A DNA stretch of 64,000 bases from the NCBI RefSeq assembly GCF_947179515.1, contig NC_067487.1, positions 37,958,266 to 38,022,265 on the forward strand, in the 5' to 3' direction. This document shows, piece after piece, positions 33,921 through 47,034 of the stretch. The notes beneath the pieces are model-generated. The model was not told the origin of the DNA. It worked only from the letters and a program-made list of their open reading frames with translations, and ran no database searches. Numbering within the stretch: position 1 is the stretch's first letter; every line of letters begins with the position of its first letter. The DNA comes from Apodemus sylvaticus. Taxonomy: Eukaryota; Chordata; Mammalia; Rodentia; Muridae. A program made the position numbers and the translations under genes.

Positions 33921-36829
33921 ATTAAAATATTTATTCTTCTAACCATTCTTTTATGATGTGAACACTATTAGGATAGTAAAGAAGAATCAAATCCCAAATG
34001 TAATTCTGTTATAGATGCCAGTAATGCTCATGGTAACATCCTATCACTATCAACAGATCTTTGAAAATATACTTCTGTCTTCATAGAGACAGAATGTGAA
34101 TATTTAAGCAAGCTACACATTAGTACTTTCATGAAGTTCTCAGTGTGATTGCAGCACACAGTCAAGGCTGAACATGCTCTGCTAATATAAAGCTGTCCAC
34201 ATGCTGTGAAATAAAAGACAGTGAAAAGATTACCTGTTTTGGACACAAAGTAATTCCAGAGACTCTACTGAAGAGTTTCTGCAGCAGCCAAAAGAAATAT
34301 TTTTTTTGTCCATCAGCCTATCAGAAAAGATCTGTTTTGGCCTGTTTGGAACTAATTCATAGTCTAAGAAGGGTTTGAAAAACAATGATAAGTGGATATA
34401 ACTTCCTGATAACAACTTAGTATTGCATTGATATTTCCTGTAGGAAATATCTAAGCTAATTGTGTCATAAGAACACACTTAAAAGTCACTGAGACAAAAA
34501 GCAGGGTTGAAGGACTTGTGCTTTCACTTTGCACAAAGGCCTTGTTGCTTTTCAAAATAATTCAATATCTGAAATTTCAAGACATGTAGGGTACCAAATA
34601 GATTGGTAAAGCTTGAGCTTTATTATCAGGACACTACTCATCTAAAGGTTGGGAAACAAGTACTATCGCTTAGATAAGATATCAATAATGGAGAGGAGTA
34701 TCCAAAAATAAACAGTATCTTATGATAGGGAAGTATAGGAAGTAGTAGCAAAAGAGAAAAAGAGAAATACAACCAATATAGGGACTTAGAGCTGATGCGG
34801 GAAATGGTTCCAGAAGTGGAGAATTTTCACCTGTTCAAACACTAATGGAAAGTCAAGAAGGAAGAAGACAGAGGAATGTTCACTGTTTGGGCAAAATGGT
34901 TATTACCGCAACTGCTGACATTTTGAGTGTCTATTTTATCTCATTTGTGTTCTAACAGTAGATTAAAGATACCCTGCTATATTCAATGGTTAAAAAAAAA
35001 CCTGTAAGTCCTCATTTTGCAACTTGAATTTGTAATGCAACTTTCAGTAAGAGCTAAAGCTTAGTTTAGGGGGATTGGGCAGTGGAGTTCAATCAGGAAA
35101 TAAATGAACTAGAAAAGAGAAATATATTTAGCGGTAAATTTTAACTTGTAGTTTTGAAAAACAAATTAGCAATGTAGTTGCAGTTACACCTTGACTCAGA
35201 TGCTTCTTTGTATCAAATGTTTATAAATCGCAAGATGTGACATGTGCGAGCCAACCACGATGAGTTTCTCCGTAGGGAAAGAGTACTACTTCAATTAAAG
35301 GCATGCTTCTGGTAGAGAGATGTCCTTATCTGGCCTCTGCCATGTCCATGAGTTTTTCATTGAAGCAAGTTCCACTTCTTCAATAACTTAATTGTAGCTT
35401 CTCAATCCCAAAAGTAGAAGTTAGCAGCTTCCCTCAAGTTGTATGTGTATTCATTATACACAGAGCTATTGTTACATGAAAGTAAGTGGTAATTAAATGT
35501 AATTAATGTGCAAACTTCTAGAAGGTTTAGTATCAAAATTCCAAAAATCCAGCAACCTATTGATAACACACGAAGTTACACATGATCTTTTGTCTCTGTT
35601 AGTTCATTTAAGCTAAGCATGTATGTGCCTGAAACCACCCAGGCACCCAGTGTGTGGTGTATAAAGCTCATCTGGTTCTCATGCAAATTGGACTTTGTCT
35701 CCAAGGAGACCCACAAAGGGCTCTCTTGTCAGCCCCTTCCTCCAAGGTTTGCAGAGAAGGAAAAAAGAACATCACTAATTATCATGTCCTTATATACTTG
35801 CTCACATGCAGATCTTGACAAGTTATTGTATGAGTTGCCTTTTGGTAGCTAATTCTTGCAAACTTGTCTTACAGTCTTGAAGCTCAAAACACCAGGCAAC
35901 TGACATATGAAGGACATTCCATGTATGAAAATGTCACGCTGCAATTCTTTCTTTTACACACTTAAAGCATACTTCTAAATTACTTAACTTCAGACAAGTA
36001 GATTCATGACATGTTTCGGATAGGCATAAAGTAGGAAATACATTTTCTGAGGTGTCTCCACTCTCAAATTATTTGGGAACTAATGGACTATATTACCTTG
36101 TCAGGCACAAGACTTAATTTTACATATATTATCTAACATCCTTAACTTCCTTCCTTTTAGTAAATACACACCCATTGTGAACTGTTATCTGTTGAACACA
36201 TGAGAGCATGCATTTCCTGTAGCTTGAATATGAGCTACATCAGTTCTTCTACTCAGTTGCTTTGTGCTGTGCCCTGTGTGTTTAAAGGTAAGCATATCAA
36301 ACTCTCAAAGGTGAGATAATAGAGCTGAACTACAATTAAAAGCTTCATGGAGAGCTGAAGCCAGGGTTGCTAGATTTAAAACCACATACTCTGAGGTCAC
36401 AGGATTCCTAAAGATGTGGTAGCAGAATATATGCTATAAGCTTTTTACTCCTAATTAAATACACTATGTCTTTGCATTATATAAAGTAATGACCACAGCG
36501 GTATTAGAGTACCTGTAACTTCCCTCCATGAGAACTCCCATGCCACAGAAACAAGTTCTAGCAGTTACCTTGAAATAGAATTTGTACTCATCACCACCAG
36601 GAACTATGTAGCCACCAAGCCTGTGTACCAGGTCTTCTATTTAGTGCCTTTATAAAATATACAGCACAAAAAGTATAAAAGAGTTGATAAATATCTTTCA
36701 ATAGTATTCATTTTTATTAAAATTTTAAGTATTTCATTTTATTTATTAAAACATTACTCTGAAAGGGTAAACTTCATAAGATTGACAGAAAGCTTTTAGC
36801 ACCACAAAACATTAAAATCTCACCTAGAG
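33921..36829. other. Unique sequence, nothing recognised
   Basis: About 2.9 kb without a recognised gene. A small palindrome, 'gatatttcctgtaggaaatatc' type, lies near 34430-34451. Confidence 0.5.
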
Positions 36830-37060
36830 ACTGACAGATTGGCCAGAAGTTAAGAATACTAGCTACTCTTCTAGAAGATCCAGGATGAATTGCTGGCAGC
36901 CATATGGTATCTCACAATCATCTATAACATATGTTCCAGAGGAACTAATGCCCTTTTCTGGCCTCTGCAGTCACCAGACATAAACATGGAACACAGACAT
37001 ACATACAGGCAAAACACTCATGCACATAAAATAAAAATTAATTTAAAAAATTTTTAAACT
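36830..37060 (+). mobile_element. B3-like SINE
   Basis: Diverged B3 body: 'ggccagaagttaagaatact', 'gctactcttctagaagatcc', 'cagacatacatacaggcaaa', ending in an A/T-rich tail. Confidence 0.7.
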
Positions 37061-37082
37061 ACCCAAAAAAGGCAACTAGATC

Positions 37083-37195
37083 TAAATATGTTGGCACATG
37101 ACTGTAGCCCAAACTACAGAAAGACTGGAGTAGGAAGATCACTTGAGCCCAGAAATCCAAGCCTTGGAAGCATAGTAAGATCCCATACTAAAGTA
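37083..37195 (+). mobile_element. PB1/B1-like SINE
   Basis: An Alu-like monomer: 'gttggcacatgactgtagcc', 'aggaagatcacttgagccc', 'gcatagtaagatccc'. It is followed at once by a TAG repeat that probably grew from its tail. Confidence 0.65.
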
Positions 37196-37247
37196 GTAGT
37201 TAGTAGTAATGGTAGTGGTAGTGGTAGTGGTAGTAGTAGTAGTAGAA
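37193..37247 (+). repeat. TAG/TGG triplet microsatellite
   Basis: Irregular TAG and GGTAGT units directly 3' of the SINE at 37083. Confidence 0.85.
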
Positions 37248-38892
37248 TTAATACGATCACACAGGAGATATTTTAATAGGCAATAACATCAAAGTGAATT
37301 TTACTGTTTGGAACTAAAACATCAATTCTGTTAATCAGTAATTTCTGGGCTGGACATGTCAATTTTCCCAAAGAATATAGGATGTGTTCTTTGTACACAC
37401 AAACGGATCTCTTTCAGTTAACTTTGTAAACTATCCTTCCCATTGAACTCTATTGAGAGGCTACATGGTTCTCTGTGGCTCCACCTGCTTAGCTCATCTA
37501 CTTTGTGCCCAGCAGTTCCACGATGGGACTATTTTAGCCACTAAGAAAAATACAGTCTCATCTGCCTTCTTCTTTTTTATACTAATTTCCAAAGTTCTAA
37601 GCAAAAAGGCAGAGCTTTTGTAACGTATTTAGGGGAAAGAGTTAATGTGCAAGTATCCCCTAAAAGATGGCCATGCACACACACAGATTTACAAACACAC
37701 AGAGGTATAAATATTAAACAACAGCCTTCTCTTACGCCTTAAAGAAAAGATGTGAAAAGAAAATGATGCAATTAGAATGATCAGAGAGGAAGGGAGCAGG
37801 CCAAGCAGAAAAACCCAAGTCTCTCTTATAGGTTTGCCCAGCTTTGGGGACCTAAATTTCATTGATCTGCTTAATGCTAGCTAGTATCAGAAGTTACACC
37901 AGCATGTTTTTATTTTTCTTAAGCAGGGATGAAATTACAGGACCTCCTGCCAACCTCCTGGTTCTCAAATGTGTGTGTTCATTTGGGCACATGTAATATA
38001 CCACAACCAGTAGTGGCAAAGCCCGCTTCTTCATTACAGCGAACGCCACCGTGATCTACTCTGTTCCTCTCCCATAATGTAGCTCTTCGGTCTCTGGGCT
38101 TCCCATAACACAGGAAGAGTACAATTACGTGTGTTTTCTGTATGACTCATTTTCTGATGGTAATGATCACTATTTAAGTTAATTATGAAGATTCTTTTGA
38201 TGTCTTATTTCACTCACAATTAGTGTCACGCTATATGCATTTTTAAATAAACTCCCGGCCAGCGGTGTGAGAAGAAGGAATGGTTTCATCATCCTCTGTG
38301 CCTATCTAGTTTCGGGGAGTTGCTTGTCACCTGCTAACCTTCTCTTAATGAGCAACTAAAAATGAAGGCTGCCTAGAGAGGCTGAGTTTATCTGAGCTAC
38401 CACTGAGCATGGAGTTCTGAATCTGGATTCGGTGGGAAGATGTGACCAAAAACTAAAATAAAATCAAGGTTCTAGAATGTTCTCTCTCCTATTGATCAGT
38501 TTCCAGTAAGTCTCCACTAAAATACAGGTTCAATTTCCAAACTTCAGAAACATGTCCCAGATGAAGTTAGCAGATATATCTACTGTGACTGCTAATTCAG
38601 GAAAGGACAACGAAATGCTTTAAAAAAAAAAAAAAAAAGCTGTGGTACAAGACTAGGTTTTATACTAGATTTACATGATGTGGTGGATATTCTTTAATTT
38701 GAAAGCAAGAAGCACAGGGTGTCTCAGGAAAGGTCTGTGGATGTCCGGATGTCCTGGGCTCTCAAAATAAAATGTCTCTGTTATTTGAATCAATTACTTC
38801 CTTTATTAAAAAACAACTTGTTCTACTGCCTAAAATAAGAATGCTCAGAGCACTGAACTTTACTAGGATTTTTAATATTTCTTTTTGGTATT
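37248..38892. other. Unique sequence, nothing recognised
   Basis: No recognised gene. A 17-base A run lies at about 38622-38638. Confidence 0.5.
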
Positions 38893-39630
38893 ATAATAAA
38901 ATTACACAAGTCCCCCCCTTCACTTCCTAAGCCCTCTAAAAAAATCCATTTTGTTCTCTTTCAAATCCATGATGTATTTTTATATTAATAGTCATTATAT
39001 ATGTAATACATAAATATACATAAATATAACATGTTCACAGTCTGTATTGTGTTACTTGTTAGTATCTTTTAGAGCTGACCCCCTGGTATTGGATAGCAAA
39101 TCAGTATGCTCTTCACTGGTAAGAAATGAGTATTTCTATTGTTCTCAGCTTCCCTTGGTTGCTTATATTTCTTTGGGTAGGACTGAGGTCTCTTGAGCCA
39201 CCCTGCCGCACAGCCCTGTTAACATGTGTATTGTCATCCTTGGTCAGCTTATGTTCAGGAAATCACGATGGTGGGATATTTGTGGGTGTAGCTTCCGATA
39301 TTGCTAGGAAACAGAATCTCATAGCTCTTACAATATCTCCATCCCCGTCTTCCATAATGCTCCCTAAGCCTTGTCTTCTCAAGATGTTTTGTAGATTAAG
39401 CCACTGAGTCTAGATTCCACCACTCTGCATTTTGATTAGTGTGGCTTTTTGTGGTAAAGGGAACTTTCCTTGGTAAGGGGCAAGGAATACACTTATCTGG
39501 GTTATAAGCACAGATATTTATAATATAGTTAGGGATTACACTGATTTAATAAAGTGTCAGTCATGGGTTCTCCGAGATCCATGATTTCACTGGCACTGGG
39601 TACTTGGTTAGGTTTCCCTCTTGTTGAGTG
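38893..39630 (-). mobile_element. Lx-type L1 3' UTR fragment
   Basis: Antisense of an old L1 3' UTR: 'agtctgtattgtgttacttg', 'tggtattggatagcaaatca', 'ttgctaggaaacagaatctc', 'agggattacactgatttaat'. It stops where the T run of the retrocopy at 39637 begins. Confidence 0.7.
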
Positions 39631-39636
39631 TATCTT

Positions 39637-40097
39637 TTTTTTTTTCATCATATTTGATAGCAGCTTTTTTATTGGTTACAAAAACTAAGCTCATATACAA
39701 AATTAGGAGCATGTTTAGATGCCTCTTTTAAAAGAACATTTTAGTCTTTTTTTAAACTGAGTTTTTTAAAAAAAATAAAGACAGTGCAATTTTAAAACAC
39801 TGTTTTGAAAACTTAAAGTGCAGCAATACACTTAGTTTCCTTTATCTACAAAATGTTATGATTCCAATTCAAAACTGGTAATGTCATAGCAAACAGACTC
39901 AAGCAGATGCAGTCTGCACTACTTGATGCTAATGTTACTTAACAGTTAGGATGCACTTCAGATTTGAGAGGAAATAGGAATCATCACAGTAAAGGCCCAA
40001 TTTTAATCTCAACGTGTGCAAAATTTAAAAGGTCAGTTAAGGAAGGAAAGTCCAGAAGAAAGTAACTGGAAGGGGGACAATTCACACTATCAGGAAG
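39637..40097 (-). pseudogene. Probable processed retrocopy of a 3' UTR
   Basis: A T run at about 39637-39647 is followed by 'catcatatttgatagcagc' and 'tttttattggtt'. On the minus strand this is AATAAA about 20 bases upstream of an A tail. The segment beyond is AU-rich and non-coding, as 3' UTRs are. It ends at the target site of the L1 at 40108; similar sequence may continue at 41525. Parent gene not identified. Confidence 0.45.
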
Positions 40098-40107
40098 ATT
40101 TTGACTA

Positions 40108-41062
40108 TTTCCGGGTCTTCAATTCTATTCCATTGATCCACTTGCCTGTCACTGTACCAATGCCATGCAGTTTTTAGCACAATTTCTCTGTAGTACTGTT
40201 TGAGGTCAGGGATACTGATTCCCCCAGAAGTTCTATTACTGTTGATAGTTTTAGCTATCTTGGGTTTTTTGTTATTCCAGATGAATTTGAGAATTGTTCT
40301 TTCTAAGTCTATGAAGAATTGAGTTGGAATTTCGATGGGGATTGCAATGAATCTGTGTATTGCTTTTGGCAAGATGGCCATTTTTACTATATTAATCCTG
40401 CCAATCCAAGAGCATGGAAGATTTTTCCATCTTTTGAGGTCTTCTTCAATTTCTTTCTTCAAAGACTTAAAGTTTCTGTCATACAGATCTTTCACTTGTT
40501 TGGTTAGAGTCATACCAAGATACTTTATATTGTTTGTGGCTATTGTGAAGGATGTCATTTCCCTAATTTCTTTCTCAGCCTGTTTTTCCTTTGAGTATAG
40601 GAAGGCTACTGTTTTTTTTTTTTTTTTTGACTTAATTTTATATCCAGCCACTTTGCTGAAGTTATTTATCAGCTGTAGGAGTTCTCTGGTGGAAGTTTTT
40701 TTGGGGGAGGGGGGATCGCTTAAGTACACTATCATATTATCTGCAAATAGTGATAGTTTGACTTCTTCCTTTCCAATTTGTATCCCTTCGAACTCCTTTT
40801 GTTGTTTAATTGCTCTGTCTAGAACTTCAAGTACTATATTGAATAAATATGGAAAGAGAGGGCAGCTTTGTCTAGTCCCTGATTTTAGTGGGATTGCTTC
40901 AAGTTTCTCTTCATTTAGTTTGATGTTGGCTACTGGTTTGATGTATATTGTTTTTATTATGTTTAGGTATGGGCCTTGAATTCCTGTTCTTTCCAAGACT
41001 TTTAGCATGAAAGGATGCTAAATTTTGTCAAATGTTTTTTTAGCATCTAAGGAAATGATCAT
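40108..41062 (-). pseudogene. Inverted, broken L1 ORF2 fragment
   Basis: The minus strand encodes a reverse-transcriptase piece equal to about residues 595-920 of ORF2p. It has a long open stretch from 41008 down to near 40108, then runs into non-L1 sequence. Damage is visible: FADD has become FADN, GTRQGC has become GTRQSC, there is a stop just after the 'FDKI' segment near 41020, and a lysine-rich expansion marks an A-tract insertion near 40612-40628. It has no endonuclease or C-terminal domain and cannot function. Confidence 0.88.
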
Positions 41063-41512
41063 GTGGGGTTTTTTTTTTTCAGAAAATGTGATATATATAC
41101 ACAATGGAGTACTATTCAGCCATTAGAAACAATGAATTCATGAAATTCTTAGACAAATGGATGGAACTAGAGAACAGCATCCTAAGTGAGGTAACCCAGT
41201 CTCAAAAGAACACTCATGGTATGCACTCACTGATAAACGGATATTAGCCTAGAAGCTTGGAATACCCAAGACACAATTCACATATCAAATGATGCCCAAG
41301 AAGAAGGAAGGAGTGGCCCCTGGACCTGGAAAGGCTCAGTGCAGCAGTGTAGGGGAATAACAGAACAGGGAAGTGGGAAGGGGTGGATTGGGGAACAGGG
41401 GGAGGGAAGAGGGTTTATGGGACTTTTGGGGAGGGGGGATCGAGGAAAGGGAAATTCACTTGAAATGTAAATAAAGAATACATTTAATAAAAAAATCACA
41501 ATTTAAAAAAAA
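40108..41512. mobile_element. 5'-inverted (twin-primed) L1
   Basis: 40108 to about 41081 is L1 ORF2 reverse transcriptase region on the minus strand. About 41082-41512 is the L1 3' end on the + strand, from 'ggagtactattcagcc' through a short G-rich 3' UTR to an A-rich tail. Relative to the full-length L1 at 6158, the pieces correspond to about 10490-11430 and 12370-12780, so about 0.9 kb is missing between them. The flanking words 'gattttgacta' (40097-40107) and 'ggttttgacta' (41514-41524) look like a target duplication with one change. This is the classic twin-priming product. Confidence 0.88.
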
Positions 41513-41524
41513 TGGTTTTGACTA

Positions 41525-42046
41525 AGTGTTTGAACAGAGTGTGTGACCGTAATTCATTCTGACTTCGTTATACGTACATTTAGTGAACACTACAGTTTCA
41601 AATTTTAGACAAGTGTGTGAACAGGATGCAGTTACCATATGGACCTTTAACTCAAAATTTGGGTAAAGAAAAGAGGTGCAATGAACTTCAACTCAATTTT
41701 ATGTGCACAAGAGTTGAAAAATCTGAGCCACCTTAAAGAAAAATTGATTCTAAACTTTGTAAAACCTATAAATAATTAGAGGCCAAGACACTATATTAAA
41801 ACAGATTCTATAGCAAGTAAAAATCCTGCAGTTTAAGCATACACTTGTTTCCATTATAGACACAAGACCAAACAAACTCTTCAAAGTAGCTCCACCTTGG
41901 CAGATACATATATTTGTAATTAAGCACAAGTGCTATGGGTTCTGTTTCAATGAAAGCAAGAATCCTTGACTACAAACATATATAAATAAATAGGTTAAAA
42001 AGAGAATGGAAAAGGTCTAAATACTCATTAGTAATGTTTTAAGATA
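41525..42046. other. Unique, UTR-like sequence
   Basis: AT-rich with no gene. It may be the continuation of the 39637 retrocopy on the other side of the L1 insertion. Confidence 0.35.
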
Positions 42047-42234
42047 GCCAGACGGTGGTGGTGCACGCCTGTAATCCCAGCACTCTGGGAGGCAGAGGCA
42101 GGGGGATTTCTGAGTTTGAGGCCAGCCTGGTCTACAGAGTGAGTTCCAGGACAGCCAGGGCTATACAGAGAAACCCTGTCTCGAAAAAACCAAATCCAAA
42201 AAACAAAAACAAAAAAAAGTAATGTTTTAAGATA
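42030..42234 (+). mobile_element. Young B1 SINE with 17-base target duplication
   Basis: The B1 body is 42047-42217. It has an intact 7SL-derived start, 'cctgtaatcccagcactctg', 'gaggccagcctggtctacag' and a tail of A-rich units. 'agtaatgttttaagata' flanks it exactly at 42030-42046 and 42218-42234. This B1 is among the least diverged SINEs in the window. Confidence 0.95.
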
Positions 42235-43430
42235 AAGTCTTGCTTTCAGCTTCCAGGAGTTAATTCTATTTTTTGTTTTAATTTGATAATTGGATATGGT
42301 TGACTTATATTGGGTTTAAATATAAGCTATGAGGAGCTTTCATGTTTACTGTAATTTAGTCTTAAAATATTTTTTACTTAGTAACCAGTGCTTTTGATAA
42401 TGTGGTGGCAACAAACCAGCAACTATTTAGAAGTGTTACAAGACTTCATTCTTGAGTACTGGGGAGTTCATTGAGATCCCACTCAAAGCGTCTGCACCAA
42501 GCAACCAAGGATCTATGTAGAGAATGCTCTGTGGTCATTTAACTCAGCGTGATTTGCAGTGATCTTTAGCTCTGAAAAATCTGGCATTACTATGCAAAGT
42601 CGTTGCTTTTGGCCAGTGGTCTGACCCGGTTATTAATGAATGAATATGGATTTGAAATTTTTTAAAACTAAATAATGTATGCTGTCACAGAAATGGTTTT
42701 GGTGCTCTTGCTCATTGAGTATAATTTCCCAATGCATTGGTGTGAAGGGATAGATATCTAAAGGAAGTTAATTTTCAGATGGGGGTTGTGTGTGTTTACT
42801 GTGATAAAGAAGAGACAGATGCCTCAGAGCTTTGTGAACCAGCTGGGGTGTTTTCACTGATAAACAACACATAGCAGGTGTTGAGTGTGTCTTAATGCCA
42901 ATCAGAGCTGTTGACTACCATCAAAGTACACATGCTACACCCAAACCCTTAGAGCTCTTGTGCTTCGCTGACAGCCATTGTGGATCACGGGAGTCACAGC
43001 CAGGTAGGACTGTTGGTTTTGCCCCTGCTTTGGAAGGGTCCACAGCACATTCTAGTACCATGAAATTTCCCACAGAAGGAGGAGGTACTCAAGTTAGCTC
43101 CAGGTCATGGATCTATAGGTCCTGTTTCTTAAGAGCGTAATGCCTTTGGCAGTAGGGATTTCCCTCTCAAGAGGTAGTAGAAAACGCAATAGATTATATG
43201 TTTTCGGAATCTCTTGACCAGCGCTGGACAAATTCAAAAGAGGAATTCTCTTGTCTTGTACTGAGGTTTTTGTTAGGTAGCCTCTGCCTCTTGGAGGGAG
43301 CACTGTCAGCCCAGTTGAGAGAAGTTCATTAAAATTATATATGTTTATTCGGACTCTGACTTGCATGTCTTATAGGTTCCTTTAGGTAGATAGTTAATTG
43401 CAGGATCCCTGTGACTTTTTCAGGCATCCT
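42235..43430. other. Unassigned sequence
   Basis: No recognised gene. 42900-43380 is slightly more GC-rich and has a 90-codon minus-strand frame (43094-43366) with no domain I recognise; it could be an LTR relic. Confidence 0.4.
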
Positions 43431-44506
43431 TACTGTCACTTTACCTGCTCTCTCCTTCTTTTTAATTTATTGCCCTCCACCTTCAAAATTAGAGCCTACT
43501 TGCTACAATGGATCACTTATACCCTGCTATTCTCCTCTCTGGTGCTTCCTCACACCCCCTAGAATCCAGTAATAGTTTTTTTTTTTTACTTTCTTGGTTT
43601 CTTCAGTTATTTTAAGATATGTACTCACAATAGAAGCTAGGAACCTCAGATGTAGAAAATACATGCTACTTTTGTCTTTTTAGGTCTCAATTACCTTGCT
43701 GTATATGATCTTTTCTAACTCTTTTTCTAACCCGTTTACATGCAAATTTACATCCATTACATAAATTTTACAAAACTCATGATTTTGTTTTTCTTTATAG
43801 CTACATAGCATTTGTACATGTACATCTTCATTGTCATTTGTTGGGTTACAGATATCTATGCTGTTTCCATTTCCTAGCTATTATGACTCAAGCAGCAATC
43901 AATATGGCTGAGCAAGTATCTGTGGAGTAACATGTCCAGTCCTCTGGCATATGCCAAAGAGTCTGTATCCAAGTCACTTGGTAGATTTACTTTTAGCTTT
44001 TTATTATCATTATCATTATCATTATTAATTATTATTATTACTATTATTATCATTATCATTATTATTTAATCCTTTTTTTGCTTCATCCCCCTCCTGGTCT
44101 GCCCCCTGACTGCTCCCCATCCCCTACCTCCTCCCCCTGTCTCCAAACCCCCTACCTCCACCCTGCCTGGCCTCCCTTCTCCTGGAGCCTCAAGTCTCTT
44201 GAGGGTTAAATGCATCTTCTCTCACTGAGGTCAGCTGGTGTATGCTGCCTGGTTGGTGGCTCAGTGTCTGAGAGATCTCGGAGGTCCAGGTCAGTTGAGA
44301 CTGCTGGTCTACCCACGGGGGCACCCTCCTACTCAGCTTCTTCCAGCTTTCCCCCAATTCAATCACAAGGGTCCCCAGCTTCTGTCCATTGGTTGGGTGC
44401 TGGTATCTGCATCTGACTCTTTCAGCTGCTAGTTGGGCCTCTCAGAGGGCAGCCAGTTTACCACATTGGTTTCCAGTGTGGTTGCACCAGTTTTCAGTCC
44501 CACCTG
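43430..44506 (-). mobile_element. Old L1 fragment split by another retroposon
   Basis: Antisense L1: an Lx-like 3' UTR, then ORF2 C-terminal text ('gctgtttccatttcctagct', 'caatatggctgagcaagta', 'tagatttacttttagcttt') to about 44002. It resumes at about 44461 with 'ttccagtgtggttgcaccag'. The gap is filled by the RMER1-like element. Confidence 0.7.
44003..44459 (-). mobile_element. RMER1-like retroposon, truncated
   Basis: An ATT/ATC-rich tail (44003-44067) is followed by the text shared with 26216-26640: 'ctggagcctcaagtctcttg', 'atgctgcctggttggtgg', 'gagactgctggtctacc', 'tcagcttcttccagctttc'. It lies inside the L1 at 43430-44506. The tail has evolved into an ATT/ATC microsatellite. Confidence 0.65.
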
Positions 44507-47034
44507 ATCTCCTTTTGTAACTGTTTGAAACACTTTCCTCCCAGGAGTGACAATCCATCTGGATTTATTCCTGGAGGTCCCCTGTGTCAATAATCACAGT
44601 CCATCCCTTGAAATTAAAGGGTGAGCTATACTCATACAAAATCTTGAGCTTAACTTCTGTGTGAGAACCTCTCTTTTGCCACCCCACTGCCATCTTCCTT
44701 TCACAGATAATTACCTACTACTCCAACACAGCTAGCTGCAGTCCCCACCACTGTATTACTAACTCATTCACTTTACAGAACTAAGCCACCGAGTACACCA
44801 CCTCCCTGCACAGAGCACACTCTCTTCTTTGCGTAGTGAAATGCCATTTGCTTTTTGAAGCCAGGTGAGCTATATAACTGCCATGTGACACTTCTAGCCC
44901 TGAAAGTTGATCTTCTCCTATGGGACCGTTTCTGCTCTTATCTCCAGCAATAGGACACTTAATCTGGCTTACATTTAATTTTGATTATTCCTTCTAAAAT
45001 TAATAGTTATTTTTCAGTCATTTATAATGATTTCTGGCCTTCCCTCCAAAAGCTACTGATGAACTAATGAAGAGATGAGTAGTCTGTTTCTACAAAAAAA
45101 ATTAGTGAAGCCTTGTTTAGTGATGACATATCGTGTATGCTAGAAGACATCTGAGTTATACAAAGTTACCATTCAAAGCTCTTGCTTCAGAGGTGATTAT
45201 GGGGAAAAATTAGAAGAGCAAGTACAAATCTCTAACTTAGAAAAATCTTAGAATTTTTTTTTGAAAAGCCATCAGATTCTATGGACACTCACTTTTCCTT
45301 ATTACTGTATTAATCGTGGCCACCCTGTGCAGAAGACACAGCAGAGCCATTGTGAGATTGATTGGGTAGATCAAGACCAGCATGGAACAGCTCCCTTCAC
45401 AGTTTATAAGGCGCCACCTATTACCCTGATGCAAGAAAGCAAAATGAATGGTGTCTTGTCCCTGGAAAGCTTTAGTAGATGCCCCAATTGCCTGGGTTAT
45501 CAGTTGCCCATGAGTTGATGGCGTCTTAGGTACCCGAACCAGGAAATGCTCTCGATCATCAGTTATAATGTGCCCCTAAAGTGGGGATCTTTCTTCCCAG
45601 CATTCCATGCTCACAATTGCTCCCCTGTGCTTGAAAACATTTACAGGCCAAAAGCTTATGAGAATCTAATTCACAGTTGTGGAAATTAATGAGAAGTACA
45701 TAGCATAGTACCCCGTACACAGTAATTGTTCAATAAAACATATTGACTAATTAATGAAAATATTCATAGCCTATTTTAATAATAGGATCATAATTATCAG
45801 TGGTTCAGGCCTAGTCCATCTGACTGACAGTTATTTATTTTAATGCATACATAATGTTCTCTTATTTAAAGAGTATGGAGTACACATAAATATAAGATGA
45901 TGTCTACGAGTGAGTGTGTAACCATGCTTACAAGGTTTCTTGATGGCATTCCATTGCTACCACTACAAAAGATATCCATTTCAGATCATTAGGTTTATGC
46001 AAAAAAAAGAAAGAAGAGAAGAGAAAAGAAGAGAAAAGAAAAAGAAAAGAAAAGATTTCTAATCCTCTGGCTCTAGAATACTGCCAAATTTGATGCCAGG
46101 GTGTTATGAAAAGCCCTTTCTTCTTTCTTCCTTGTACTAAACTTTGTCACCCAATCCTTTAGAGTACTATTGCTGTGACTACAGTCTCCAAAAGTCCATC
46201 ACTTACCTAAGCAATCCAGGACACCAAACAGTGAATCAACTTTCTATTTCTTTAGCTATCCAAGGCCCAGCCATCAATCACTTTTAGAAAGTACTTAGCT
46301 TCACTTGGGCAAAATAAACATGTATAAAATATGCCCAATAGAATAAGTAACTGTTTCTATGTCCATTGTAGCAAATTCCCTCTCCATGCAGAAAACTATG
46401 TGAAGTATGCAGTGTCTACACAGGGATTCAGCCTTGACTGGGATGCAACATTGTTACATAGTGGAATTCAGTTACTTAGAGCTGTCCACACTCACTATTC
46501 TAATGAAGAGCTAAGCTCTTCAATGACTCTGTGTCAAAAACAATGTTATAATTCTTCAGGTCTTGCTAGACTGCAAACAAGAAGCGCCAGAGCTGTGATG
46601 TCTTTTGAATGTTCTAAGGAACAAATCAATTTGTCTTTTCCGTCTTGCCAAAGATGCCCACCATCCCAGATTTAGGACTCCTTGCATGTTTAAAGACTTT
46701 CCTTATGACTAGTCAAGTGTCTGTCAGCTTTCAAAATTCTAGCACTGGTTCTTCTGGATCCTGGTCCATCTTTAAGGGATCCTTGTGATGACTTTATCCT
46801 ACTTGAATAATGCAAGATAATCTTCCCATTTTAAGATCAGTTGATTAAAAACCTTAATTCCATCTGTAACCTTGTTCCCTTTTGCCATACACAAGCACAG
46901 GTCTCCAGGGGTTAGGATACAAGCCTCTTATGTTGAGAAAAAGGTAAACAGGTAAATTAAGTACATTGATTATACACACAGAAGTTTTATAGAGAGTCAG
47001 CCTCCTCTATCTGATAACATTCTATGTTACAAAA
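44507..47034. other. Unique sequence with one A/G-rich tract
   Basis: No recognised gene. A GAAAA-type tract runs from about 46000 to 46053. Confidence 0.5.

Noticed and set aside
34428..34452. Palindrome around 'gatatttcc'/'ggaaatatc'
   Set aside because: Nine-base arms only; no further structure or context.
40335..40979. 214-codon + strand frame
   Set aside because: Antisense shadow of the inverted L1 ORF2 fragment at 40108-41062.
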